From: Flavobacterium panacis
Lineage (GTDB): Bacteria; Bacteroidota; Bacteroidia; Flavobacteriales; Flavobacteriaceae
Reading direction: 5' to 3'
Assembly: GCF_024649945.1 (NCBI RefSeq)
Contig: NZ_JANKMS010000004.1
Coordinates: 365,384 to 429,383 of the forward strand
DNA: 64,000 bases
A program made the translations under genes and the position numbers. Of the stretch, positions 17,576-26,285 are shown piece after piece. A model generated the notes under the pieces. The model made no database searches, was not told the origin of the DNA, and saw only the letters and a list, made by a program, of their open reading frames with translations. Position 1 is the stretch's first letter. Each line of letters opens with the position of its first letter.

Positions 17576-18046
17576 TTAATCAGCATAATGATAAATGCTT
17601 CTTTTAACTGTATTATTTATTTTTTCAAGAGTCACTTCGGTTACACCACCTTCATAGTTCATTGAAATAGCAACTTTGTTTTTAGTGATTTCATAATCAA
17701 TAGAGATTAATCCATTTTTATTTACTTGAACAGATTTTTTTTCTGTTGGAAGAGCAGTTAAAAAATACTCTGATTCTTCTACTTGTTTGTTTTTAATAAT
17801 GTTGAGATAAGCTCGATTAAGATCTATATTAGTCAAAATACATTCTCTACCATCTCCCATTTCTACTACGATATCTTTGCAATCTTCTGTTGTTTCTGGA
17901 TTCTCTTTTTTTGTTTCTTCTTTGATTGCGGCAACAGTATCAGTAACAGCTGGAGTTTTTATGGATTCTAATTCTTTCTCTGAATTGTTTTGTTTGCAAT
18001 TTGTAAATAGTAAAGCCAAAAGCGCGAAACATGCTATTTTCTTCAT
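17576..18046 (-). CDS. Lipoprotein of unknown function
   Basis: 156 residues. A signal peptide with lipobox LLFTNC (acylated Cys17) is followed by a Glu/Lys/Thr-rich linker to about residue 55, and a C-terminal beta-rich domain containing CKDIVVEMGDGRECILTNID with two cysteines. No family recognised. It is bracketed on both sides by copies of the same inverted-repeat element and has no obvious operon partners. Confidence 0.8.
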   Translation of the reverse strand: MKKIACFALLALLFTNCKQNNSEKELESIKTPAVTDTVAAIKEETKKENPETTEDCKDIVVEMGDGRECILTNIDLNRAYLNIIKNKQVEESEYFLTALPTEKKSVQVNKNGLISIDYEITKNKVAISMNYEGGVTEVTLEKINNTVKRSIYHYAD

Positions 18047-18077
18047 TAGTTTAAATTTGTTTGATTAATTAAGTTTT

Positions 18078-18230
18078 GCCATGACAGCACTAAATTTTTC
18101 TTTGCCACGAATTTCACGAATTTTCGCGAATTATTTTTATTGTTGGTGCGAATAAAAAGAAATTTGTGAAAATTCGTGAAATTCGTGGCAAAAAAATAAT
18201 CTTAGTTGTCTTAGCGCCTTCGTGGCAGAT
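18078..18230. repeat. GCCACGAATTTCAC inverted-repeat element, copy 2
   Basis: Same arrangement as the copy at 17402-17567. Inner arms GCCACGAATTTCACGAATTT and AATTCGTGAAATTCGTGGC; outer arms GCCATGACAGCAC and GTCTTAGCGCCTTCGTGGC. Confidence 0.75.
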
Positions 18231-18236
18231 TAAAAA

Positions 18237-18279
18237 AAACGCCATGAAACCTAAGTCTCACAGCGTTTTCATCTCAAAA
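18237..18279 (-). terminator. Intrinsic terminator of the HAE-1 efflux operon
   Basis: On the minus strand AACGC...GCGTT closes an inner stem TGAGAC/GTTTCA with loop TTAG, followed by a run of eight T. It lies 26 nt after the stop of the outer-membrane channel gene. Confidence 0.75.
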
Positions 18280-18304
18280 AATAAATAATTAACGGGTACG
18301 GGTA

Positions 18305-19723
18305 TTATTTCCAGCCGCCACCAAGCGCACGATACAAATCGGTGTTGGCTGTAAGTTGTTGTCTTTTAAGATCTGCTAATTCTAATTCGCTTTGTAAAAG
18401 ATTTGCCTGCGCAGTTAAAACTTCAAGATATTCTGCTAATCCGTTTTGGAATAACAAATTTGAATTTTTAATTGCCTGTTGTAATGTCTTTACTTTTTCT
18501 TTTAAGAAAGTTTCTTGCTGTTGTAGTTTCTCCACTTTTACTAAAGCATCTGAAACTTCGCTTACGGCAACCAAAACAGATTGTCTAAAAGCTAAAACCG
18601 CTTTTTCTCTTTCTGCAACAGCGATATTATATTGTGTTCTTACTCTTTTGTTGTTCAGAATAGGTTGAGTTAAACCACCTGCAACAGTTCCGAATAGAGA
18701 AGCTGGAATATTGAACCAGCTGCTCGTTTCGAAAGAGTTCAAACCGCCTTGAGCCGTAATTCTAAGAGCTGGGTATAAATCCGCTTTTGTGATACCGACA
18801 TTGGCGTTTGCTGCTTTAAGCGCTAATTCAGCACTTTTTACATCTGGTCTTCTGCTTACTAATGAAGACGGAATTCCAATTGCATTATTGTTTTTTACTT
18901 CTAAAGCACTTAAACGAATTGATCTTTCTTTCGCACCAGGAAAAGATCCCGTTAAAACACTCAATGCATTTTCTTGAATCGCAATATTTTGTTCTAATAA
19001 CGGAATCAATTGTGCCGAGTTTAATTTCTGTGCTTCAGATTGTTGTATTGCTAAATTAGTTACCTGACCAGCATCGTATTTTAATTTGATGATATTCGTT
19101 GTACTATCATTTAAACGTAGATTTTGTCTGGCAATATCCAATTGAGCGTCAAGCATCAAAAGATTGTAATAGCCTCTAGAAACATTGGCTACAATTGTAG
19201 TTTGCAATGCTTTTTTCACTTCTTCAGATTGAAGATATCCTGCGTAAGCCCCTTTCTTTTGGTTTCTAATCTTTCCCCAAATATCAGCTTCCCAAGAAAG
19301 TGAAGCTCCGGCAGAATAATCGTCAATATGTTTTTGTCCTAATGCTTGACCCAAGTTCATTCCAGTAAAACTATTGTCTGAAGGATTGCTGGTGCTTGCA
19401 TTTACAACTAAGTTCACTTGAGGAACATTTCCCCATTTGGACTGCGTAAATCTGTATTGTGCGATTTCGATGTTTTTCTCTGCAATAAGCAAATCATTGT
19501 TTCTCGCTACAGCGCTGTCTATTAGTTTGATAATATCTTTTTCAGTATAGAAGTTTTTCCACTCCACATCGGCAATACTTGTTGTATCACTCGAAACCGA
19601 TGCATTCCTGAAATTCTCAGGAAATGCATCTTTTGGAGTTTCAATATCCTTAGAGACTGAACAGGATATTAGAGTCGTGATCAGAATGGCGAAGGTCACG
19701 ATTTTGGTTATATAATTTTTCAT
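18305..19723 (-). CDS. RND efflux outer-membrane lipoprotein channel (NodT/OprM type)
   Basis: 472 residues with lipobox TLISC (Cys21), then two repeated OEP (TolC-like) halves. The signatures SWEADIWGKIRNQKKGAY and SRRPDVKSAELALKAANANVG are those of the NodT family. This is the outer-membrane exit duct of the pump whose permease and adaptor genes lie upstream. The gap to the permease gene holds an inverted-repeat element and a 37-codon ORF. Confidence 0.93.
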   Translation of the reverse strand: MKNYITKIVTFAILITTLISCSVSKDIETPKDAFPENFRNASVSSDTTSIADVEWKNFYTEKDIIKLIDSAVARNNDLLIAEKNIEIAQYRFTQSKWGNVPQVNLVVNASTSNPSDNSFTGMNLGQALGQKHIDDYSAGASLSWEADIWGKIRNQKKGAYAGYLQSEEVKKALQTTIVANVSRGYYNLLMLDAQLDIARQNLRLNDSTTNIIKLKYDAGQVTNLAIQQSEAQKLNSAQLIPLLEQNIAIQENALSVLTGSFPGAKERSIRLSALEVKNNNAIGIPSSLVSRRPDVKSAELALKAANANVGITKADLYPALRITAQGGLNSFETSSWFNIPASLFGTVAGGLTQPILNNKRVRTQYNIAVAEREKAVLAFRQSVLVAVSEVSDALVKVEKLQQQETFLKEKVKTLQQAIKNSNLLFQNGLAEYLEVLTAQANLLQSELELADLKRQQLTANTDLYRALGGGWK

Positions 19724-19770
19724 TGTCTTTTTATTAGATTTCTGTACCCTTTGGTTTTGGGTAGAATTTT

Positions 19771-19914
19771 TTTAAACACATAGAAACATAGTTTTTGTAA
19801 ACTTTAAAAGAGGCGTTTCACTAATTTAAATGCACATAGTTTAGCTATGCGTGGAAACTAGTTTCTTTTATTCTCTTTTTTATGAGATAAAAATCTATGT
19901 CTCTATGTGTTTAA
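19771..19914. repeat. ACACATAGAAACATAG inverted-repeat element, copy 1
   Basis: TTTAAACACATAGAAACATA at 19771-19790 is inverted at 19894-19914; inner arms are GGCGTTTCAC and GTGGAAACTAG. A closely similar element lies at 48240-48376, in another RND operon. Confidence 0.75.
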
Positions 19915-19923
19915 ATTTATTTT

Positions 19924-20037
19924 TTATATCTCTGTACAAATATCTTTTTTGGTTTCAAGATCTTTCGAGATTCTGTATGATATATATCCGATGCCAACTA
20001 TTATGGCAACAAGGATTGTAGTTATATAGTTTTCCAT
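19924..20037 (-). CDS. 37-residue single-span membrane protein in the RND pump operon
   Basis: Reads MENYITTILVAIIVGIGY, then ISYRISKDLETKKDICTEI. There is one clear membrane helix (about 4-21) and a charged C-terminal tail. The ATG begins 2 nt after the TAA of the permease gene, so it is likely translationally coupled to it. Small single-span proteins are known to bind RND permeases (AcrZ with AcrB), but I see no clear AcrZ similarity. The protein could be a pump accessory; this is inference from position. A chance ORF is possible, but the hydrophobic pattern and the coupling argue against it. Confidence 0.55.
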   Translation of the reverse strand: MENYITTILVAIIVGIGYISYRISKDLETKKDICTEI

Positions 20038-20039
20038 TT

Positions 20040-23000
20040 TTATTTTTCTTCGTTGTGAATAACAGCGATTGGTTTGCCGCTGAATTTTTCTTGTAAATAT
20101 TGGAACACGATGAACAATACAGGAATAATAAATAATCCTAAAATTACTCCTGAGATCATTCCTCCCGCAGCTCCAATACTGATGGAGTGATTTCCTTGAG
20201 CCGATGGTCCTTTGGCGCTCATCATTGGCACTAAACCAACAATAAAGGCTAGTGAGGTCATGATAATTGGTCTTAGACGAAGTTTCGCAGCATCTATAGA
20301 AGCTTTTACTAACGCCATACCTGATTTTCGTTTTTGTACCGCAAACTCCACAATCAAAATGGCATTTTTAGCGAGTAGTCCAATCAGCATGACAAGGGCA
20401 ACTTGTACATAAATGTTGTTTTCGATTCCTGTTAAACCAATTGCCACAAATACTCCAAAAATACCTGCAGGGATTGATAAAATAACCGCTAGAGGAAGGA
20501 TATAACTCTCATACTGTGCAGCAAGTAGGAAATAAATGAATATCAAACACAGTAAGAAAATTGTAGCCGACTGCCCTCCAGAAGAAATCTCTTCACGCGT
20601 TTGGCCCGAGAATTCAAACCCGTAACCTGCAGGCAATTGTTGTTTGGCAACTTCTTCAATCGCTTTAATGGCATCTCCAGAACTAAATCCAGGTTTCGGA
20701 ATGGCATTAATAGAAATTGAGTTAAACAAATTATATCGAGAAGCGGTTTCAGAACCATAAATACGAGTTAGTTTTACTAAAGTATTTATCGGCACCATTT
20801 CGCCTGTTTTATTTTTTACGAATACACGGTCAATTGCTGTTGGATCTGCTCTGTCGGCAATATCAGCCTGAACAACCACACGGTAATATTTACCAAATCG
20901 GTTGAAGTCTGAAGCCTGTGCACTACCAAAGTAAGCCTGCATAGTTTGTAAAATGTCTTTTACATTAACACCTAACTGATTCGCTTTTTCATCGTTAATG
21001 TCCAATTGTAATTGAGGATAATCAGCTTTGAAAGAGGTAAAGGCAACCGCAATTTCAGGACGTTTCATTAATTCGCCAATGAAATTTTGAGAAATACCAC
21101 TGAATTTATCCAGTTTTCCTCCCGTTTTATCCTGAAGAACTAAATCCAAAGCTTCAACGTTACTAAATCCAGGAACAGTTGGGAAACTGAAGACGAAGAA
21201 ACTTCCGCCTGAAATAGAGCCTAGTTTACCACGAACCTGATTCATGATTTCGTCGATGTTTTTAACTTCTCCACGTTCTTCGTTTGGTTTAAGCAATACG
21301 AAAACAACTGCAGAAGATGGACTCGTAGAATTCGTCAATAAGTTGAATCCTGAAATTGCTGTTACAAATCGTGAAGCATCTAAACCTCTTAATGTATTTT
21401 CAGCCTCAGTCATTACTTTTTGAGTTCCGTCAAGCGAAGTTCCCGATGGTGTGTTAACCGCAATCGCAATAAATCCTTGATCTTCTGTTGGGATAAATCC
21501 TGCTGGAGTTGTTTTTACTAATAAAACAGTTGCCAAAGTAATTAATGCCAATCCGCCTAAACTGAACCATTTTTTTCTGATTAAGAATTTCAATCCGCCA
21601 ACATAACGGTTTGTCAGCGATTCAAAACTGCTGTTAAAAGCAGAGAAGAATTTTTCTTTAAATCCTTTTTTCTCATAAGGTGCATTTGCATCATGAGCAC
21701 CATGATTGTCTTTCAAAAATAAGGCAGCAAGCGCAGGACTTAAAGTCAAGGCATTAACAGCCGAAATTACAATTGCAATTGCCATCGTAAAGGCAAACTG
21801 ACGATAGAAAACTCCCGTAGAACCTTCCATAAAACCAACCGGCAGGAATACAGCAGCCATTACCAGCGTAATCGAGATAATAGCACCCGTTATTTCGTGC
21901 ATTGCTTCATGCGTGGCGATTTTTGGAGACAGATGTTTGTGCTCCATTTTCGCATGCACGGCCTCGACGACTACAATCGCGTCATCTACCACAATACCAA
22001 TCGCCAGAATTAATGCGAAAAGCGTTAGAAGGTTGATCGAGAATCCGAATAACTGCATGAAGAAGAACGTTCCTAAAATTGCTACAGGTACAGCAATAGC
22101 CGGAATTAAAGTTGATCTAAAATCTTGCAGGAAGATAAATACCACAACGAAAACCAAAATAAAAGCTTCCAATAAGGTATGTTCAACCTGTTCGATTGAT
22201 TGGTCTAAAGATACTTTCGTACTATAGAATATATTGTGTTTAATGCCTGTTGGAAAATCTTTAGAAGCTTTTTCCATCATTTTATTGATCGCAATCTGAA
22301 TATCATTTGAGTTCGATCCAGCTAACTGAATAACCCCAATTACAATTCCTTTTTTACCATTTAAACGAGTTAAACTGTTGTAAGAGTAAGCACCTAATTC
22401 AACTCTCGCAACATCTTTTAAGCGAAGAACAGAACCATCTGCATTAGAGCGAATTGCAATGTTTTGATAATCTTCTGGTTTAGTAAGTTTTCCTTTGTAT
22501 TTGATTACGTATTCGAAAACCTCTTTACTTCTTTCCCCAAATTTACCTGGCGCAGCTTCCAAACTTTTGTCTTGAATTGCTGCCATTACTTCATTTGGCG
22601 TTACTTTGTAAGTTGACATTTGTGTTGGATTCAACCAAACACGCATAGAGTAATCTTTTACACCACCAAAAATACTGGCAGAACCAACTCCGGGAATACG
22701 TTTTAATTCCGGAATAATATTAATCTGAGCATAGTTGGCCACAAAAGTCTGATCGTATTTAGCTTCATCCTCCGTGTACATACCAATCGCCATGATGAAA
22801 CTGTTTTGCTGTTTCGCCGTGATAATACCTTGTTGTACAACCTCGGCAGGCAATTGACTTGTCGCTTGAGCCACTCTGTTTTGTACGTTTACCGCAGCTT
22901 GATCGGCATCTGTTCCTAGTTTAAAGAACACCGTAATCGCCAAACTACCATCGTTACTCGCAGTAGAACTCATGTAAGTCATGTTTTCTACACCATTTAT

Positions 23001-23204
23001 TGACTCTTCCAGAGAAGGTGCCACAGAACGTAAAACCGTTTCTGCATTCGCTCCAGGATATACCGCTGTTACCAAAACCGATGGAGGCGCAATATCAGGA
23101 AACTGTTGTAAAGGCAGTTTAGTTAAACCAAGCACACCTAGAATCACCAATAAAATGGAGATAACAGTTGCCAGTACTGGTCTTTGTATAAATATCTTGA
23201 ACAT
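20040..23204 (-). CDS. Multidrug RND permease, HAE-1 (AcrB-like) family
   Basis: 1054 residues, 12 membrane helices with two large periplasmic loops. The TM4 proton-relay aspartates are in GIVVDDAIVVVEA and the TM10 lysine is in LAKNAILIVEFA, as in AcrB. The N terminus MFKIFIQRPVLATVISILLV and the GFIPTEDQGF segment are HAE-1 signatures. It exports amphiphilic drugs or bile-like compounds using the proton gradient. Operon order: adaptor, permease, 37-residue membrane protein, outer-membrane channel. Confidence 0.96.
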   Translation of the reverse strand: MFKIFIQRPVLATVISILLVILGVLGLTKLPLQQFPDIAPPSVLVTAVYPGANAETVLRSVAPSLEESINGVENMTYMSSTASNDGSLAITVFFKLGTDADQAAVNVQNRVAQATSQLPAEVVQQGIITAKQQNSFIMAIGMYTEDEAKYDQTFVANYAQINIIPELKRIPGVGSASIFGGVKDYSMRVWLNPTQMSTYKVTPNEVMAAIQDKSLEAAPGKFGERSKEVFEYVIKYKGKLTKPEDYQNIAIRSNADGSVLRLKDVARVELGAYSYNSLTRLNGKKGIVIGVIQLAGSNSNDIQIAINKMMEKASKDFPTGIKHNIFYSTKVSLDQSIEQVEHTLLEAFILVFVVVFIFLQDFRSTLIPAIAVPVAILGTFFFMQLFGFSINLLTLFALILAIGIVVDDAIVVVEAVHAKMEHKHLSPKIATHEAMHEITGAIISITLVMAAVFLPVGFMEGSTGVFYRQFAFTMAIAIVISAVNALTLSPALAALFLKDNHGAHDANAPYEKKGFKEKFFSAFNSSFESLTNRYVGGLKFLIRKKWFSLGGLALITLATVLLVKTTPAGFIPTEDQGFIAIAVNTPSGTSLDGTQKVMTEAENTLRGLDASRFVTAISGFNLLTNSTSPSSAVVFVLLKPNEERGEVKNIDEIMNQVRGKLGSISGGSFFVFSFPTVPGFSNVEALDLVLQDKTGGKLDKFSGISQNFIGELMKRPEIAVAFTSFKADYPQLQLDINDEKANQLGVNVKDILQTMQAYFGSAQASDFNRFGKYYRVVVQADIADRADPTAIDRVFVKNKTGEMVPINTLVKLTRIYGSETASRYNLFNSISINAIPKPGFSSGDAIKAIEEVAKQQLPAGYGFEFSGQTREEISSGGQSATIFLLCLIFIYFLLAAQYESYILPLAVILSIPAGIFGVFVAIGLTGIENNIYVQVALVMLIGLLAKNAILIVEFAVQKRKSGMALVKASIDAAKLRLRPIIMTSLAFIVGLVPMMSAKGPSAQGNHSISIGAAGGMISGVILGLFIIPVLFIVFQYLQEKFSGKPIAVIHNEEK

Positions 23205-23216
23205 TATTTCTTTTGA

Positions 23217-24365
23217 TTATTTTTTGTTAGTTACTTCGGCAACTTTAGTTGATTTTTCAGGCTGAATCGCTTGTCCGTCCTGCAATTTGTCAATACCGCT
23301 TAACACGATTTGATCACCAGATTTTACACCGTCTTTAATTAAATAATTCGTACCGCTTTTCCCTACAACGGTAATTGGCATTTTAGTTACTTTGTTGTCT
23401 TTTCCAACTGTGAAAACAAATACTTTGTCCTGCATTTCAACTGTAGCAGCCTGCGGAACCAAAATTGCGTCATCGTGATTTAATCCTAAACGAATTCTTC
23501 CAGTGTTTCCAGAACGTAAAATTCCGTTTGCATTTGGGAAAGTTGCTCTAATCGTGATCGCTCCGGTTGTTTTATCAAACTGACCGTCAACCATATCGAT
23601 TTTTCCTGTTTTTGGGTAAGCATTGTTATCAGCCAAAATCAAAGTCACAGGAGGTAATTTTTTGATTTTATCGCCTAATGAACTTCCAGCATATTGCTCT
23701 TTAAAGTTGATGAAATCAGTTTCACCTAAAGAGAAATATGCAAATACTTCGTGAACATCAGACAGCGTAGTAAGAGCTTCAACATCAGTTGCAGAAACTA
23801 AACTTCCTTGTTTTTTAGGTAATCTTCCAATGTAACCGCTTACTGGAGCCGTAACATTGGTATATCCTAAATTAATTTTAGCAGAACCCACCATTGCTTT
23901 TGCTTGTTCAATATTTGCAGCAGCAATTTTTTGTGAAGCTTTAGCTGTTTTCAACTGATAATCAGAAACTACTTTGTTTTGAACAAGCGGAGTCAATTTA
24001 TCAACTTCTAAGTTAGCGTTGATCAAAGCCGCTTCAGCTGCATGAAGACTTGCCAAAGCATTGTTTAACTGCTCACGGAACGGACGCTCATTGATTTTAA
24101 ATAACGTTTGTCCTTTATTTACATAAGCACCTTCGTCAACAAAAATTCGGTCTAAATTTCCACTTACTTGTGGACGAATTTCAACGTCTACAGTTCCTTG
24201 TATAGAAGCAGGATATTCAGAGTCAGTGATTGTGTTTGCACTTGTGATAGCCAACACTGGTAAAACCGGTGGAGGTGGAGCAGTAGGAGCCTGATTTTTA
24301 TCTCCACAACTGCTTAAAACTAATGCTAGAATAAAACTGGATATAATTACATTTTTCATTTTCAT
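23217..24365 (-). CDS. RND efflux periplasmic adaptor lipoprotein
   Basis: 382 residues with lipobox LVLSSC (Cys20), a proline-rich linker, then a barrel-sandwich (biotinyl-lipoyl-like), a helical hairpin and beta-barrel domains (IQGTVDVEIRPQVSGNLDRI, VTAPVSGYIGRL). An upstream in-frame extension to 24506 exists but would bury the signal peptide and run through an operator site, so I start at 24363-24365 (MKMKNVIISS). It bridges the permease to the outer-membrane channel. The upstream 300 bp hold four TetR-type operator candidates. Confidence 0.93.
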   Translation of the reverse strand: MKMKNVIISSFILALVLSSCGDKNQAPTAPPPPVLPVLAITSANTITDSEYPASIQGTVDVEIRPQVSGNLDRIFVDEGAYVNKGQTLFKINERPFREQLNNALASLHAAEAALINANLEVDKLTPLVQNKVVSDYQLKTAKASQKIAAANIEQAKAMVGSAKINLGYTNVTAPVSGYIGRLPKKQGSLVSATDVEALTTLSDVHEVFAYFSLGETDFINFKEQYAGSSLGDKIKKLPPVTLILADNNAYPKTGKIDMVDGQFDKTTGAITIRATFPNANGILRSGNTGRIRLGLNHDDAILVPQAATVEMQDKVFVFTVGKDNKVTKMPITVVGKSGTNYLIKDGVKSGDQIVLSGIDKLQDGQAIQPEKSTKVAEVTNKK

Positions 24366-24453
24366 TTTGGTTTTAATTGGTTGAACATTTTCTCGGGTAA
24401 AAATTGTTGGAATTCTAGAATTCTCGGGATTCATATTTAATTGAATTAAATTA

Positions 24454-24667
24454 TCTAACATTGTTAAGTAAATGAGCACAAACTTCTCTACTTTAATCAT
24501 TTTCAACTGTGTTCTTAAATCGGTATTAAATTATCTAACGTCGTTAAGTAAAAGTCTAAAAAAAGAGTTTTATTACCTCGATTAAATTTTCTAACAGTGT
24601 TAAGTGAAGGTTATAAAAAAAAGGATTTTATATTATCCGATTAAATCATTTTACACCGTTAAGTAAA
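24454..24667. promoter_or_regulatory. Four putative TetR operators upstream of the HAE-1 operon
   Basis: Four copies of a TCTAACNNNGTTAAGTAAA-like sequence at 24454-24472, 24534-24552, 24590-24608 and 24649-24667. Each centres on a TAAC-N3-GTTA palindrome (diverged in the last) and is preceded by ATTAAAT. They lie between the TetR gene and the pump operon it presumably represses. A fifth copy sits just before the TetR start. Confidence 0.7.
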
Positions 24668-24681
24668 AATTGAAAAAAATA

Positions 24682-25275
24682 TTATTGTATTGATTTGATG
24701 ATACCGCCAATGGCATCCTTCAAAATTTGAGCATTAATTGTTTCTAAAATGTCACTTTTATTAATGATGTTGATGGCGATTAAACCATGAATAACAGAAA
24801 AGAAAGTGAAGTACTTTTGTTTTATAATATCTTGACTCGGATTGCTGTCTTTCATTACTTCAGCAATCACCTGAGTAAATAATTTGTAAGGTCCCTCTTG
24901 AGCCGAACATCGTTGTGCACAGCACGTCATTTGAACACCAAACATCAGCTGATACATTTCAGTATTAGTAAAAGCGAAGTCCCAGTAAGTCATCCACATG
25001 GCTTCCAATTGATCTTCGGGTTTTTCAAACTTATCTATTGCAGTTTGCAATTCTTTAGTCAGTTTGATGAAACCTTTGCCAGTCAGTTCTTCTAATATCG
25101 CTTCTTTATTCGAGAAATATTCATAAATAATAGGAGCAGTATATTCAATTCTGTCGGCAATTTTACGCATACTCAAACCATTCCAGCCTTCTTCTTTTAC
25201 GATATCATAAGCAGCGCCAAGAATATTATTTCTTGTCTCTTCTTTTTGTCTTAAAATTCGATCTTTGCTAGCCAT
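24682..25275 (-). CDS. TetR/AcrR family transcriptional repressor of the RND pump
   Basis: 197 residues. The N-terminal helix-turn-helix spans about 15-60 (DIVKEEGWNGLSMRKIADRI, then EYTAPIIYEYFSNKEAI). The C-terminal ligand domain contains an unusual cluster of three cysteines, MTCCAQRCSAQ, where a sensor could sit. It lies immediately upstream of the efflux operon on the same strand, with operator-like palindromes on both sides, so repression of the pump and autoregulation are the natural inference. The inducer is unknown. Confidence 0.9.
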   Translation of the reverse strand: MASKDRILRQKEETRNNILGAAYDIVKEEGWNGLSMRKIADRIEYTAPIIYEYFSNKEAILEELTGKGFIKLTKELQTAIDKFEKPEDQLEAMWMTYWDFAFTNTEMYQLMFGVQMTCCAQRCSAQEGPYKLFTQVIAEVMKDSNPSQDIIKQKYFTFFSVIHGLIAINIINKSDILETINAQILKDAIGGIIKSIQ

Positions 25276-25293
25276 TGTATTCGAGTATTAAAT

Positions 25294-25313
25294 CGTTTAA
25301 CACTGTTAGGCAA
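25294..25313. promoter_or_regulatory. Putative TetR autoregulatory operator
   Basis: CGTTTAACACTGTTAGGCAA: a fifth, slightly diverged copy of the site found four times at 24454-24667. It starts 18 bp before the TetR ATG. Confidence 0.6.
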
Positions 25314-25467
25314 ATGTATGGCGGATTTTCGAATTTCAAAATGTTTTTATCATAATATTTTCTTATCGTACAATAAGAAATTTTAAAAATGCTCGTAAAG
25401 TATTGATTTTACTGGATTTTAAATTTTTAAAATATTTTTTTGAAGCAGAACATTTTTCGTTTTCAAG

Positions 25468-25560
25468 ACGTTTTGTCCCGCTCTGCACTATATCTTTTGT
25501 GTTGAACCCCAACACAAAAGGATGCCGTTTCGATCGGGGCTAGGCGAGAAAGTATCTTTT
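25468..25560. repeat. Hairpin element with CCCG...CGGGG outer arms
   Basis: A perfect 11-bp stem CTTTTGTGTTG (25494-25504) pairs with CAACACAAAAG (25510-25520) around loop AACCC. It is flanked by GTCCCGCTCTGC and GATCGGGGCTAG, which could extend it. I recall similar units between genes in other flavobacteria. No coding content in 25276-25604. Confidence 0.55.
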
Positions 25561-25604
25561 TCATAATTTTTGAAAGACTATGATTATACTTTTTTTGTAC
25601 GAAG

Positions 25605-25772
25605 TTTGTCATCCTGACGAAGGAAGGATCACACTTGTAAATCGACAAAGATTAGAAAACAAGCCGTGTTTGTCATTCCGACGAAGGAGGAATCTTCGCA
25701 AGTAATTCCACAAAGATTGGCAATCCTGATTGCGGAACTACTAATGTGATCCTTCCTTCGTAAGGATGACAA
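25605..25772. repeat. GTCATCCTGACGAAGGAAGG palindromic element
   Basis: A half element from 25605 is followed by a full one ending GATCCTTCCTTCGTAAGGATGACA at 25772. The inner ATCGACAAAGATT and CCACAAAGATTGG boxes match the GTCATTTCGA elements elsewhere in the window. It is a diverged variant of that family. Confidence 0.7.
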
Positions 25773-25829
25773 AAAAACATCTATAGATCTATCTGTATTC
25801 GAATTTTTCGTAACATTACAATAAAAAAA

Positions 25830-26267
25830 ATGAACACACTGACTACCATCAAAACCACATTTGCTTTTTTACTTTTCCAACAAGTAACTTTTGCTCAGGA
25901 AACCAAAAAAGAAACTGCACCGCCACAATACACAATCGAAAACTGTGTCAATCATTTTGAATTAGACAAAGCCACGAAAACCAAAGTAGGTTATCAATAT
26001 TGGTTTGGCGATAAAAACTTCACTCATGAAAATACTTTAAAAATGAGTATTGTCGAACCTGGAAAATCAACACACGCGCCACATCATCATCCTGAAGAAG
26101 AATTCTTTTATATTCTAGAAGGTTCCGCTTCTTTTTTCTTAGACGGAAAAACCGTTGTGGTTGGACCAAATACTAGTTTATACTGCCCGCCAAATGCCGA
26201 ACACGGGATAAGCAATGCCGGAAATACCAATTTAAAATACTTGGTGATCAAAAAAGATTTACGATAA
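25830..26267 (+). CDS. Secreted cupin-domain protein
   Basis: 145 residues: a signal peptide ending VTFAQ, then a single cupin with metal-ligand motif 1 GKSTHAPHHHPEEEFFYILEG and motif 2 around YCPPNAEHGISN. The HxH, E and H ligands are intact, so it should bind a divalent metal. Cupins of this size range from isomerases to dioxygenases; no specific activity can be called. It stands alone, followed immediately by a convergent lipoprotein gene. Confidence 0.85.
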   Translation: MNTLTTIKTTFAFLLFQQVTFAQETKKETAPPQYTIENCVNHFELDKATKTKVGYQYWFGDKNFTHENTLKMSIVEPGKSTHAPHHHPEEEFFYILEGSASFFLDGKTVVVGPNTSLYCPPNAEHGISNAGNTNLKYLVIKKDLR

Positions 26268-26285
26268 ATGAAATCTAAATTCTTA

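Noticed and set aside
24366..24506. Longer start for the RND adaptor at 24506
   Set aside because: It would bury the lipoprotein signal (LVLSSC) about 67 residues in and run through a TetR operator copy.
25276..25604. Riboswitch or small RNA gene upstream of TetR
   Set aside because: Only a simple hairpin repeat and an AT-rich stretch are seen; no conserved riboswitch core.
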